Source: Nematopogon swammerdamellus (taxonomy: Eukaryota; Arthropoda; Insecta; Lepidoptera; Adelidae). Taken from it: a DNA stretch of 64,000 nt. Below, in pieces: positions 55,401-64,000 of this stretch. The number at the start of each line of letters is the position of its first letter. The stretch's first letter is position 1. Where the stretch lies: positions 23,607,596 through 23,671,595 of the forward strand of contig OX336343.1 of assembly GCA_946902875.1 (NCBI GenBank). The letters run 5' to 3'. The position numbers and the translations under genes were made by a program. The notes under the pieces are model-generated. The model was given only the letters and a program-made list of their open reading frames with translations. It was not told the origin of the DNA and made no database searches.

Positions 55401-57397
55401 GTTATGTAGCCCTCCCACATTATTTGCAGCTAACAAAGAGGCACCTTATACAACAAGTCCCAAAATTCTACTTCAAGCGGGAACCAGGGAGTGGGCCAGT
55501 TTATGACTGCCCAGGGAAAAATAAGAAAAAAAAAATGTGAGACATTTTTTATGATATAAATCTAACCTGCATCTTAGCTAATAGGCAAAAAGGTCTAGGT
55601 AGAAGGTATCTAAAAGGTATTATTTTAAGTTTGCTCTTGTTTGGAAAAGGGTAGTCATAAACTGGCCCACTGCCTGGTTCTCGCTTGATGTTGAATTTTG
55701 TGACACCCTGTATACATAGTTTTACAATGAATGTGTAAGAAGCAAAATGTTATTTATTGTAGTGCAATTAGCTGACTCAGTTTTACTAGGTTTTATAATA
55801 ACATGCATCGGCCACTAGAACCTCGATACTCGTATCTACAATGTGGTTACGAGACGTTAGGTATATTTATGGTATTATTTATTTTGATGGTGTTATTCAT
55901 AAATCTCTTGTTTTACACAATGAGGTTACCATAAAGTGTTTATAAATGTAGCTACATATAATTTAATTCCTTCCGTCTTTTTATGTTTCAATTAAGTGCT
56001 GACTCATGTTTATACTTAATTAATGAATGAAAGACATTATCGCTGACTATTTTTAACTTCCGTATCTCAAACATGTGATAACGGAACCTAGTCTACTCAT
56101 GCGTCTGTCATTCTGTCTGTCACAGCTCAATAATTACATACATAGCGTCACGCCTGTTTCCCGGTGGGGTAGACAGAGACAACGGATCTCCACGTGCCAC
56201 GATCCTGATACACCTCTGCCGCCTCTTCCACTCCCATAATGTTCTTCATGCATGCTCGTCGGTTAGGGGTACTACGCACGTTCCCCTTTTTGAGCACATG
56301 CCCGATCTGGTCCAGGTACGTGCGTCTAGGGCGACCCTTCCCGACTCTTCCACTCACATTTGCTTCATAAATTTCTTTCGTTAGTCTCCTATCATCCATT
56401 CTTCCAACATGACCGAACCACCGAAGCACCCCTTTCTCAATCCTTGTCACTATATCCTCTTTCAGCCCACAGCGCTCTCGCACTACACTATTTCTCAATC
56501 TATCTTTCATTGTAACTCCGCACATACTCCTCAACGCGCGCATTTCCACAGCATTAATCCTGCTTTCATGCTTCGTCTGCCATGCCCAACTTTCACTCCC
56601 GTACATAAGCGTAGGGGCCAGCACTCCACCATGGACAGCCAAACGTGCCCTCGTTGAGATGCTTTGGCTGCTCATAATAGCGTGCAACGCCCCATTCACT
56701 TGTATTGTATCCCATAAATTGTAATTCATATGTATTTAATTTAATCTATAAATAGTAATTTATACGTTTAATTAACTAGTATGTACTTATATGTAGTGTA
56801 TATTATAGTATATTATAGTTATTTTCCTTATATTATATTTTACATTCCCACACTCAAGTCTTTTGCTACTACCTACTTATATCTCGCAACATACGACTCT
56901 CAAACATCCAAAGGTTGACTGGGAGAAATCCCTGTAAGGGATAAGTCCGCCTTTGCCCCTCATGTAAATTTCTTATTGTGTGTTTATGTTAAATGTTTTT
57001 TGGAGCAATAAAGTATTTTTATCTATCTATCTATCACTTGGTTACCGGCTTTCACTCTCTTTTCTACATCTCCTTCACATTTTCCATCCCGCGTGAACAT
57101 ATTCCCCAGATATACGAATCAGCTCAATAATTTATTTTCAGAATTTCACTTTAGCGACAGATTCTACTCACCTCAAAATGTTTCTTCGGTATTTTTCTTC
57201 TGTTGTGAGTCTCGCCGATTTTCTCCAAGATGGCTGAGGCCAGCAGGGGCTGGTCGAGGGACGCGAACACTGTGTTGAAAGCCGTCATCAGGTTGATGAC
57301 GTGCGCCGTGAACTGGAACTTCTGCGAGAACTCAACCTCTGAGACCTCGCGCAGCATCTTGAAGTGCTCCTTTGTCTCGTGGCTCGCTCGAAATAAC
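43313..57397 (-). CDS. Globin gene, exons 2 and 3 (exon 1 not in window)
   Basis: A heme-binding globin on the minus strand, presumably an intracellular oxygen-binding protein as known for insect globins. Exon 2 (57397-57172, 75 full codons) has CD1 Phe in KEHFKML, distal His E7 in FTAHVINL, and proximal His F8 in GETHNRR. Exon 3 (43447-43313) has the G/H-helix signature VLQNVLVALFTEM and MDAWGRALQFMY. The intron between them follows HFE in phase 0, the globin G7.0 position; exon 2 opens one base before a leucine codon, the B12.2 position. The 13.7-kb intron holds a 109-bp foldback array, LINEs and SINEs. Exon 1 (helices A-B) was not found between 57.4 and 64 kb and probably lies beyond the right end. 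Confidence 0.85.
43500..45130. other. Globin intron 2, distal part
   Basis: No gene was recognised. A short dispersed repeat with TGGCGAAGCCAAAAAGAGGG lies near 43630. A GGGTTCGAATCCC box-B-like motif lies near 44874 without a matching box A. Confidence 0.4.
45160..45410. other. GC-rich, CpG-dense stretch in globin intron 2
   Basis: Repeated CGGTGCGGTG and CGCCGCGCCGC strings stand out in an AT-rich intron. Long open frames on both strands here follow from base composition. Confidence 0.6.
45888..48836. repeat. Foldback array of the 109-bp repeat (11 forward plus 16 inverted units)
   Basis: About 11 forward units run to about 47060 (CTGGACCGATTG), and about 16 inverted units follow (CAATCGGTCCAG). 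The two blocks face each other, so the locus is a 2.95-kb imperfect palindrome. In the inverted block, open frames recur at 47521, 47738, 47955 and 48172, that is every 217 bp (108+109), showing a two-unit higher-order period; further right the step is 109. It is the same unit as the foldback inside the P-like element at 9545-10300. The translated frames are not genes. Confidence 0.93.
48845..49030 (+). mobile_element. LINE 3' end
   Basis: CGGTGAAGGAAAACACCGTGAGGAAACC then CGCTCAGTAGTAGGAC resembles the 3' end common in RTE-type LINEs of Lepidoptera. It directly abuts the 109-bp array. Confidence 0.5.
49160..49616. other. Spacer with GC-rich tract
   Basis: A CGCGCGCGGGCGCGGCC tract near 49212 and a duplicated TTCTATGGTTATACC / TTCTGTGGTTATACC motif. 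No gene. Confidence 0.4.
49617..49990. mobile_element. Rearranged SINE with an inverted internal segment
   Basis: Three SINE blocks alternate: minus (49617-49742), plus (about 49772-49908), minus (about 49910-49990). The middle block is an inverted copy of the same SINE part. Confidence 0.6.
49991..50740. other. AT-rich spacer in globin intron 2
   Basis: No gene was recognised. Confidence 0.4.
50740..50852 (+). repeat. LINE or SINE 3' tail with AATA repeats
   Basis: CCTTGTCAATTACTG to AATAAATAAATAAAT. A reversed copy is the insertion in Gr gene 2 intron 2. Confidence 0.6.
50903..51409. mobile_element. Element with 58-bp terminal inverted repeats
   Basis: TATAGTGTCACCAGGAAG (50903 on) pairs with CTTCCTGGTGGCACTATA (to 51409) over about 58 bp. 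Inside lie a hairpin (50972-51002 with 51020-51050, 31-bp arms) and a copy of the repeat ending GACTCGCACTTGGACGGTTTT (51060-51352). Confidence 0.7.
51410..51840. other. Spacer
   Basis: Open frames at 51301-51603 and 51366-51581 have no recognisable motif. Confidence 0.4.
51840..52030 (+). repeat. LINE 3' UTR fragment
   Basis: AAAGGTTGACGGGAAGAGA and GATAAGTCCGCCTTTGCG match 56860-57015. It ends in TTCTATTCTATTC repeats. Confidence 0.5.
52031..52949. other. Spacer in globin intron 2
   Basis: Open frames at 52112-52309 and 52682-52909 show no family motif. Not supported as genes. Confidence 0.4.
52950..53160 (+). mobile_element. Tail-only copy of the Gr-intron LINE
   Basis: It matches 23600-23815, from TATTCGTATGTAGTTTATC to AATAAAGAATAT, the 3' UTR of the LINE at 19912-23815. 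A dead-on-arrival insertion. Confidence 0.7.
53694..55210 (+). repeat. Interspersed repeat with four internal tandem units of about 315 bp
   Basis: It begins TAGGGTTCCGTACCTCAAAGG and ends ACTCGCACTTGCCGACTTTTT. CTCAGGA anchors at 53784, 54095 and 54410, and CTCAGTA at 54729, give steps of 311, 315 and 319. Units share ACAAATTGAAATTAATA and AAATCAAAACCTATAGGGTA. Other family members have one unit or none. No coding capacity. Confidence 0.8.
55211..56140. other. Spacer in globin intron 2
   Basis: No gene was recognised. GAACCAGGGAGTGGGCCAGTT and its near complement near 55665 (AACTGGCCCACTGCCTGGTTC) form an inverted repeat pair at about 55482-55502 and 55661-55681. Confidence 0.45.
56148..56729 (-). 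mobile_element. LINE ORF2 C-terminal fragment (RTE-like), open for 193 codons
   Basis: The minus strand reads LAPTLMYGSESWAWQ, EMRALRSMCGVTMKDRLRN, LRWFGHVGRMDDRRL and KGRPRRTYLDQI, ending VVSVYPTGKQA and stop. This is the C-terminal part of an RTE-like non-LTR retrotransposon. It is 5'-truncated with the frame intact, hence rather young. It lies in globin intron 2 in the globin's own orientation. Confidence 0.75.
56860..57030 (+). repeat. LINE 3' UTR fragment with CTAT microsatellite
   Basis: AGTCTTTTGCTACTACCTAC to GGAGCAATAAAG, then TCTATCTATCTATC. Same family as 25200-25390. Confidence 0.6.
57172..57397 (-). CDS. Globin exon 2 (helices C to F/G)
   Basis: The acceptor reads TTGACCGTAG|G and the donor GAG|GTGAGT. 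The 226 nt read LFRASHETKEHF at the start and KIPKKHFE at the end. All three key heme-pocket residues are present. There are no stops or frameshifts. Confidence 0.87.
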
Positions 57398-57458
57398 CTA
57401 CGGTCAACATTTCTACGTATTAGAAAAAATCGCAACCTGAGAAAAAATTTAGACTTCT

Positions 57459-57697
57459 CATTTTTTATGGAAACTGACACGGTTGGCTATATAACCTACA
57501 ACATTCGTGATGTTTCATTCAGTGCGGTCCCTACCACCGAGTAAGGTAGGAAGACCTACAGTTTTACGTGAACTCTGAACCACGGTCAGCCTTCAACGAT
57601 CGAGCGGTCACCCATCCAAGTACTGACCGCGCCCAGCGTTGCTTAACAATCAATAGCAATAGTCGACTGTCTGCACCACTGAGCTATCGAGGCTGAC
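57459..57697 (-). mobile_element. 5S/tRNA-derived SINE, internally deleted
   Basis: In reverse: A-tail end TTTTTTATGGAAACTGAC, then body, then CGGTCACCCATCCAAGTACTGACCG (57605-57629), the reverse of a 5S rRNA promoter region, then the tRNA-like ACTGAGCTATCGAGG. It lies just 60 bp upstream of globin exon 2 in intron 1. Confidence 0.75.
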
Positions 57698-57949
57698 AAA
57701 ATTCAAACCACACTAAGATGTGCCAGAAAACGTCGGCGAAAAACTCCATGTAAATCGGTTCAGTAGTCTCGACTTATATAAGCGAACGTAGAATGACTAT
57801 TACAGATTTTCCGTTTTATTTATTCGAATATCAGAATTGATGGATATCAGTTTGTAGTTGATCATAGTTTCTACGATTTTATCGGAAAAAAAAATCCACG
57901 AAATCCGATTTCGGCATAGAAATATACTAAGATTTCGATTTTTGTTTTT

Positions 57950-58140
57950 TTTTTTTATGGAAACTGACACGGTTGGCTACATCACCTACAACATCCGTGA
58001 TGTCAGCCCAGGACTGGGCTGACATCACGGATGAACTAGGTGGGTGAACTAGGTGCCATGTCAGTGCTTCCCTTCATTTCATGTCGGCTACACTAAACTG
58101 GACGGAAAACATGAAACTATTTACATAGCCGAGACTGACA
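57950..58140 (-). mobile_element. SINE fragment with a short inverted duplication
   Basis: TTTTATGGAAACTGACACGG onward. GATGTCAGCCCA is followed by its complement TGGGCTGACATC, a small local palindrome at about 57998-58028. Confidence 0.65.
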
Positions 58141-58740
58141 AAACTGTTCTCGTAAATCTTAAGAAAAATATTTCAAGAAAATCAACCCAGTTCTCTCTTT
58201 CTCATTGTGTCTATGTATTATCTCTATCAACCATACCCTGAAACATAGTCCTCCATAATATTATATATTTATTTACTCTACTAATTTTCTAGAACATCAA
58301 TACATAATAAAAAGGTCGCTCTAACTATGTCGTGTCATTCGCCGCCCCGCCGTCGTCGTCGTCGCCGCCGTCTCTAGTTCTTTGTGACAGCAGCTGTCAA
58401 TTAAACTGACCCCTTCTAAATTTGAATACGGAACGCCGAAGAAAACATCTCGCACGCCTTCTGCGCTTGACCGAAGGGCTGTTTTCGCTCGACAATATGA
58501 AATGTACCGTTCAATAAATGCGTGAATAGTTGAATAGACGAGTGACTAGATAATTTGAAGTTGTATACAACTGGGCAGTCGTGATTTAGTTTAATGGTTG
58601 CTCGCATTGAGGTGTTAAGTGGGCGATCTGTGCAATCTTACGTCCGTCGCGTCTGCACCGGCGGACGAGTGGCGATGTAGACAACCGTGCCAGATTCCAT
58701 AAAAAAATTATATTATCATAACTATCTATCTAAGAATATC
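58141..58740. other. Spacer before the mariner
   Basis: No gene was recognised. A SINE tail fragment lies at about 58650-58708. A CGTCGTCGTCGTCGCCGCC tract lies near 58352. Confidence 0.4.
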
Positions 58741-58746
58741 TACATA

Positions 58747-59663
58747 GGGCACACTAAAAGTTTCCGGAATTGGCCACTTACATAAACAATATTTAAAAAG
58801 TAATTACAACATTTGAAAATGGAACTCTTTGGCTGTAGAATGCAGTTTGTTTCATCTGACTGTCAATTGTTTTTCCATTGTGGCGCCATTTTAAAAATTG
58901 CGTGTCTACAATAACATAAATTTAACCCGGGAAAATTTTCGTAGTATGATTTTCTACGATTTTAAGTGTAATTTGACAGCTCATCAGAGCCTCGCTCGGC
59001 TTCAATCTGCTTTTGGCGATGAAGCACCATGCAAGACGACTATTTATTGCTGGTTTGCAGAATTCAAGCGCGGTCGTGTCAATCTCAGTGACGAATCTCG
59101 CGATGGTCGCCCGTTCACCGCTGTGAACAACAAAAACATCGATGCTGTGCGCCGTATGATCGAAACAGACAGGCATGTGACCTACCATGAGATTCGGGCA
59201 TCCTTAGACATAGGCATGAGTCAAATACAATCAATCCTACACAAACATTTGGGTGTGAGAAAGCTGTGCTCGCGGTGGATGCCACACAATTTGACCGAGG
59301 CTCAAAAAACGCACCGCGTCACTTGGTGCAATGCCATGCTTACCAGATTCAACAAAGGCGCTTCAAATTTGGTGTGGGACATAGTAACAGGTGACGGCAC
59401 CTTGTGACTTTTTTCTGTTCCCAAAAATTAAGAACCAATTACGCGGTCAACGATTTTCATCACCAGAGGAGGCTGTCGAAGAATATGAAAAACACGTTTC
59501 TGAGGTCACCACGGAGGAGTGGCACAAAAGTTTTCAAAATTGGTTTAATCGTATGAAAAAGTGCATTTACGCAAAGGGAGAATATTTTGAGAAACAATAA
59601 ATTCATTTTTGACCTTTAATAGTATTTTATTCTTATTAATTCCGGAAACTTTTAGTGTGCCCC
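58747..59663 (+). mobile_element. Mariner element with internal deletion
   Basis: Terminal inverted repeats GGCACACTAAAAGTTTCCGG lie at both ends (58747-58771; inverted at about 59639-59663). Left of the element is TA, the expected target; the right flank is not TA. At 917 bp it is shorter than the usual 1.3 kb. The transposase is broken (see 58898-59600), so it is non-autonomous. Confidence 0.85.
58898..59600 (+). pseudogene. Mariner transposase, deleted and frameshifted
   Basis: The first part (58898-59407) has the helix-turn-helix regions (YCWFAEFKRGRVNLSDE, DGRPFTAVN, QSILHKHLGVRKL) and stops just after VTGDG, which holds the first catalytic Asp. The sequence then jumps, in another frame, to APCDFFLFPKIKNQLRG, which holds the third Asp of the DD34D triad, and continues to FEKQ and TAA. 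The segment with the second Asp is missing. An inactivating internal deletion fits. Confidence 0.85.
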
Positions 59664-60003
59664 ACGTAACACTAGAATATTATCTAACACTTGTAGAAAC
59701 AGCAATACGTCTATTTTATTGGTGTCCTAGCCTGCGGCTTCGCTCATCTCATCAATCATCATAGTTAAATGTGCTTGTACGAATTCGGATGATCGGATCG
59801 GATCGGGAGGAACATACATACCTACATACAGAAATGATTTCTAAAAAACGTCAATTTAGTTTTAGTATCATTCATAGAGTCTGCAAACGCAACATCTCAT
59901 AAAACAATAAGTAACTTACTCCATGACCATCCCTTACAGATTTATTATAAGTATTTATTATAACTGTTTCTTTACAATATGTTTTCCCTTTACAACTGTA
60001 AAC
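59664..60003. other. Spacer with a Helitron-like end
   Basis: CTAGCCTGCGGCTTCGCTC near 59728-59746 resembles the reversed Helitron hairpin end. Nothing else was recognised. Confidence 0.35.
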
Positions 60004-60260
60004 TGTAGGTCCCTTCCCTTGCCCCTTACTAGGTGGTAGGCTCAAATTGTAGCCGACTGGTTTGGTACCACCGTACTGGATGTAAGATGGCCGCACAGCA
60101 GCCTCGGTTGTGTTCTCCTCTAGTCCAGTATAGCCAGCAATCCAGGGAAGTCTCCGGTATGGCACCTACCTTCTCGGAGGTGGTATTGGCTGGCCGGAGC
60201 GTGCGCTTTGGCCCCTCCGACTCAGCCACACATACCGGATTACATTAAAAAAAAAACAAC
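60004..60260 (+). mobile_element. SINE body copy (tRNA-derived family, headless)
   Basis: It matches 29905-30172 from AACTGTAGGTCCCTTCCC to CATACCGGATTACATT and an A-rich tail. Confidence 0.75.
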
Positions 60261-61304
60261 AACAACAGCGGGGATTAATTTCTAAACAACCTAGGAGGGT
60301 GTTTAAAACAACATTTCATTTGTATGAAGTGAATTAAAAATAGTTTACAATTAATTGAGAGTCTAGAAACATGTCGTTTAATTAGCCGGTCGCACGCGAC
60401 ACTCGAAATAGTGTCACTCACTACGTGTTGCCCATTAGTGCGACTGTCCGACATTGTTGACGTTTGTAAAAATAGTTGACCACACGTGGAACCTTATATC
60501 GCTCACTTGCTAGCTGAACGCTTCTACAAACACTAAACTAGACGAGAGAGCGCGCGCGCGCGACAAGGTACTCCAGGCGGTCTTAACATTTTGTAGTGCA
60601 GCACGTGCGTGCGACGCAAGCCACTCGTAAACCGCTGAACGTAAATAACGAATGCTTTCGTCTGCTGAAAATATTTAACGAGCTATTCGTTCGTAGCATA
60701 GAATATAAAAGAGAGTAGGAGTGGCGCGATTACAGGTGTTTCGTTAGTCATGTTAACTTCGGGAGGGTTACATACACACTAAAATAAACACGTTATGCAA
60801 AAAAAAAAATTATATGTTTATAGTATTACTTTTCGAGAAATTTAACAAAACATGTTTGCTACCTAAACATTAACCTGTGTGTAACAGTAGGTAACTTGCA
60901 TTGTACGGGGTCAATGACCGTACTATGTTCAAACGCAGAACAGCTGTTTGTTGTAAGTAAGTCACAAGGTCACTATGATTGGTTTTTACAGCTACTTATT
61001 TGATTTTATTTTTTAGTTAGGAGAAAAAATGCTCCTATAAACATACTCGTATGTTTTTTTCTAACGTAAAGTGTTTATTTGAGTGTGTATGTAACCCTCC
61101 CGAAGTTAATGACATGACTGACGAAACACCTTATATAAACGAAGAATAGGGTAACTAAATATAAAAAAAAAATTAAAATGTTGAAACTCCAAGTTTTAAA
61201 TTTCTATAAATTCTTTGTTCGGCTTATGTTTTTGCATTGCAATATAGGGACATGGCAGGTCGACGAAAACGCCATTTGGTGTCATAAATACGAAGCGAAT
61301 TTGT
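60261..61304. other. Spacer
   Basis: No gene was recognised. AACTTCGGGAGGGTTACATAC (60756 on) and GTATGTAACCCTCCCGAAGTT (about 61087) are inverted copies, marking a possible DNA element of about 360 bp (about 60725-61135). Confidence 0.5.
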
Positions 61305-61306
61305 GA

Positions 61307-61669
61307 GCGTCGGTAGCTCAGTGGTGCGGTCGGTCGACTGCTGCTGCTGTTAAGCAACCCTGAGCACGGTCAGTACTTGGATGGGTGACCGCTCGACCGT
61401 TGGAGGCTGATCGTGGTTCGGATTCCACGTAAAACTGTAGGTCGCTTCCCTTCTTACCTTTCTAGGTGGTAGGGGTTCAACCCGCCCGGAATGAAACGTC
61501 AGTCGAAACGGCTATGTAAATAATAGTTTGTGTTTTCCGACCAGTTCAGTATAGCCGACATGAAATAAAGGGAAGCACTGACATGGCACCTAGTTCACTC
61601 GGTGTTATGGGCTGACATCACGGATGTTGTAGGTGATGTAGCCAACCGTGTCAGTTTCCATAAAAAAAG
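61307..61669 (+). mobile_element. Full-length chimeric tRNA/5S rRNA-derived SINE
   Basis: The head starts with tRNA-like GGTAGCTCAGTGGT, followed at 61350-61391 by GTTAAGCAACC and CAGTACTTGGATGGGTGACC, the internal promoter region of 5S rRNA. The body and the end (GATGTAGCCAACCGTGTCAG then A-run) match the other SINE copies in the window. It is not a functional 5S gene: the 5' part of 5S is replaced and the body is unrelated. Confidence 0.8.
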
Positions 61670-62162
61670 TTGTCAGCTGTCAAGTTGGCGGTGACAGAAT
61701 TTGACAGTACTCACGACCACAAAACACCATTCCAGCCTAGGTGAGTAAGTTTTTATGCCACTGCCTGTGCTGTCAAGTGCTGCCCTCTATAGTTTCAGCT
61801 ACGTCCCTATAGCACAATTTAGCATTTTTGTTTCTGTTTTTTTTAGCTTGATGATTTCCGCGACAGTAAGGAGAGGTGACTGATACGGGCGGAAATAAGT
61901 GCGCGGCGCTACGCTTACTTGTGACACGCACGACGAGTCATCGCGCCACTTTAACACGTTTTTTTATGTTCTGTGGGTTAATGTTTTAGGGCGTTTGAAT
62001 GAGACTATTGGATTCCTCTGACATAACGTATCTCGTAAATGTGTATTATTGTTTACTGAACATTTAAGTGTCGTATTATTCTATTGCGTATAAGCTTTAT
62101 CGTATATTTAGTTACCTCTTAAGAATCTCAGTGCCATTTTCGACGCGTTGCTTATAGATTGG
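61670..62162. other. Spacer before the 142-bp array
   Basis: No gene was recognised. Confidence 0.4.
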
Positions 62163-63890
62163 TCCCCAGGTCTTCCTCAACAGATGCAGGTCTCGCGGAG
62201 ACAGCCCGGACACCGGGTCCGGCAGATCGGGGTCTCCGCCCCACCACAAGTAGCTCAGCCACGACCCCATCCTCTGTACAGACACGAGAGCAGTTGTAGA
62301 GAGACGCGCAGGTCCTCCTTAACAGATGCAGATAGGGCGGAGGCAGTCCAGGCCCAGACACCGGGTCCGGCAGATCGGGGTCTCCGCCCCACTACAAGTA
62401 GCTCAGCCACGACCCCATCCTCTGTACAGACACGAGAACAGTTGAAGAGAGACGCGCAGGCCCTCCTTAACAGATGTAGGTAGGGCGGCGACAGCCCAGA
62501 CACCGGGTCCGGCAGATCGGGGTCTCCGCCCCACTACAAGTAGCTCAGCCACGACCCCATCCTCTGTACAGACACGAGAACAGTTGTAGAGAGACGCGCA
62601 GGCCCTTCTTAACAGATGCAGGTAGGGCGGCGACAGCCCAGACACCGGGTCCGGCAGATCGGAGTTCCCGCCCCACCACAAGTAGCTCAGCCGCGACCCC
62701 ATCCTCTGTACAGACACGAGAACAGTTGTAGAGAGACGCGCAGGTCCTCCTTAACCGATGCAGATAGGGCGGAGGCAGTCCAGGCCCGGAAACCGGGTCC
62801 GGCAGATCGGGGTCTCCGCCCCACCACAAGTAGCTCAGCCACGACCCCATCCTCTGTACAGACACGAGAACAATTGGAGAAAGACGCGCAGGCCCTCCTT
62901 AACAGATGCAGGTAGGGCGGCGACAGCCCAGACACCGGGTCCGGCAGATCGGGGTCTCCGCCCCCACTACAAGTAGCTCAGCCACGACACCATCCTCTGT
63001 ACAGACACGAGAACAGTTGTAGAGAGACGCGCAGGCCCTCCTTAACAGATGCAAGTAGGGCTGCGACAGCCCAGACACCGGGTCCGGAAGATCGGAGTCC
63101 CCGCCCCACCACAAGTAGCTCAGTCACGACCCCATCTTCTGTACAGACACGAGAACAGTTGTAGAGAGACGCGCAGGCCCTCCTTAACAGATGCAGGTAG
63201 GGCGGCGACAGCCCAGACACCGGGTCCGGCAGATCGGGTCTCCGCCCCACTACAAGTAGCTCAGCTACGACCCCATCCTCTGTACAGACACGAGAACAGT
63301 TGTAGAGAGACGCGCAGGCCCTCCTTAACAGATGCAGGTAGGGCGGCGACAGCCCAGACACCGGGTCCGGCAGATCGGAGTCCCCGCCCCACCACAAGTA
63401 GCTCAGCCACGACCCCATCCTCTGTACAGACACGAGAACAGTTGTAGAGAGACGCGCAGGCCCTCCTTAACAGATGCAGGTAGGGCGGCGACAGCCCAGA
63501 CACCGGGTCCGGCAGATCGGGGTCTCCGCCCCACTACAAGTAGCTCAGCCACGACCCCATCCTCTGTACAGACACGAGAACAGTTGTAGAGAGACGCGCA
63601 GGCCCTCCTTAACAGATGCAGGTAGGGCGGCGACAGCCCAGACACCGGGTCCGGCAGATCGGGGTCTCCGCCCCACTACAAGTAGCTCAGCCACGACCCC
63701 ATCCTCTGTACAGACACGAGAACAGTTGTCGAGAAACGCGCAGGCCCTCCTTAACAGATGCAGGTAGGGCGGCGACAGCCCAGACACCGGGTCCGGCAGA
63801 TCGGGGTCTCCGCCCCAACACAAGTAGCTCAGCCACGACCCCATCCTCTGTACACATACACGAGGACGATTGTTGAGAGACGCGCAAGGT
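62163..63890. repeat. GC-rich 142-bp tandem repeat, 12 units
   Basis: CAGATCGG anchors lie at 62223, 62371, 62513, 62655, 62803, 62945, 63088, 63230, 63371, 63513, 63655 and 63797. Steps are 142 except two 148-bp units, three units apart, giving a higher-order period of about 432 bp at the left. Units read GGTAGGGCGGCGACAGCCCA and CAAGTAGCTCAGCCACGACC. Open frames on both strands come from the absence of stops in some frames (142 is 3n+1) and are not genes. The last unit decays at about 63860-63890. Confidence 0.95.
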
Positions 63891-64000
63891 TTCCGGGAGG
63901 TAACGAATTTAATGCGTAAATAAAAAATAACCGGGGATCCTAAAATTTTATTAATTAATTAAGGGCCACAAAAACTAAGTTGAAAATCATTTGAAAATAC

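Noticed and set aside
56409..56657. 82-codon plus-strand frame
   Set aside because: Antisense shadow of the LINE frame at 56148-56729.
61350..61391. 5S rRNA gene
   Set aside because: Only the internal promoter part is 5S-like; the rest is SINE.
62148..63887. Many open frames on both strands in the GC-rich array
   Set aside because: They arise from a stop-poor 142-bp unit. No start context, splice pattern or known domain supports a gene.
1..64000. CRISPR array or prokaryotic operon
   Set aside because: All regular repeats are contiguous tandem units without unique spacers, and the genes have introns.
57400..64000. Globin exon 1
   Set aside because: I looked on the minus strand for a donor ending in a split codon after an A-B helix with a conserved Trp and found none convincing, so it is probably to the right of the window.

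Overview
The window looks like a moth or butterfly (Lepidoptera) nuclear genome. The evidence is AT-rich intergenic DNA, insect gustatory-receptor exons, Helitron 3' ends of the type common in Lepidoptera (a short GC hairpin just before CTAG or CTAA), tRNA- and 5S-derived SINEs, and many decayed LINEs. There are no bacterial genes and no CRISPR arrays. Nearly all real coding sequence is split by introns, and most long open frames here are repeats.

Host genes. (1) Positions about 0.6-37 kb hold a plus-strand tandem array of gustatory receptor (Gr, 7tm_7 family) genes. Two isolated last exons (610-776, 3641-3807) belong to a gene that starts left of the window. Two intact, nearly identical four-exon paralogs follow (6565-11105 and 15171-17265; 408 codons each), then a 5' fragment of a further copy (12728-13184), then a divergent third gene (19019-36774; 405 codons) stretched by large introns and apparently using a GC donor. 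(2) A globin gene on the minus strand has exon 2 at 57172-57397 and the last exon at 43313-43447. Its two introns sit at the classical globin positions B12.2 and G7.0; its first exon is not in the window.

Mobile DNA. The two Gr paralogs act as filled-site and empty-site pairs and show exact insertions in gene 1. One is a 378-bp Helitron inserted between A and T. The other is a 2.26-kb element with terminal inverted repeats, an 8-bp target duplication and an 80-nt THAP-domain first exon, which fits a P-superfamily transposon. A second such element (26672-29150) lies in the last intron of gene 3. Both THAP elements carry an internal tandem repeat (109-bp foldback; 100 bp x 5). A much larger foldback array of the same 109-bp unit (27 copies, 45.9-48.8 kb) lies in globin intron 2. 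Other elements are a CR1/Jockey-like LINE interrupted by two later insertions, other LINE 3' ends, a deleted mariner, SINEs, foldback elements, and tandem arrays of about 137 bp, 315 bp and 142 bp.

Layout: 0-5.2 kb, duplicated Gr last exons and repeats; 6.3-11.3 kb, Gr 1; 11.6-14.6 kb, LINE, Gr fragment and RT fragment; 15-17.5 kb, Gr 2; 19-36.8 kb, Gr 3 with TEs in its introns; 37-43 kb, repeat-rich spacer with a 200-N gap; 43.3-57.4 kb, globin; 58.7-61.7 kb, mariner and SINEs; 62.2-63.9 kb, a GC-rich 142-bp array.
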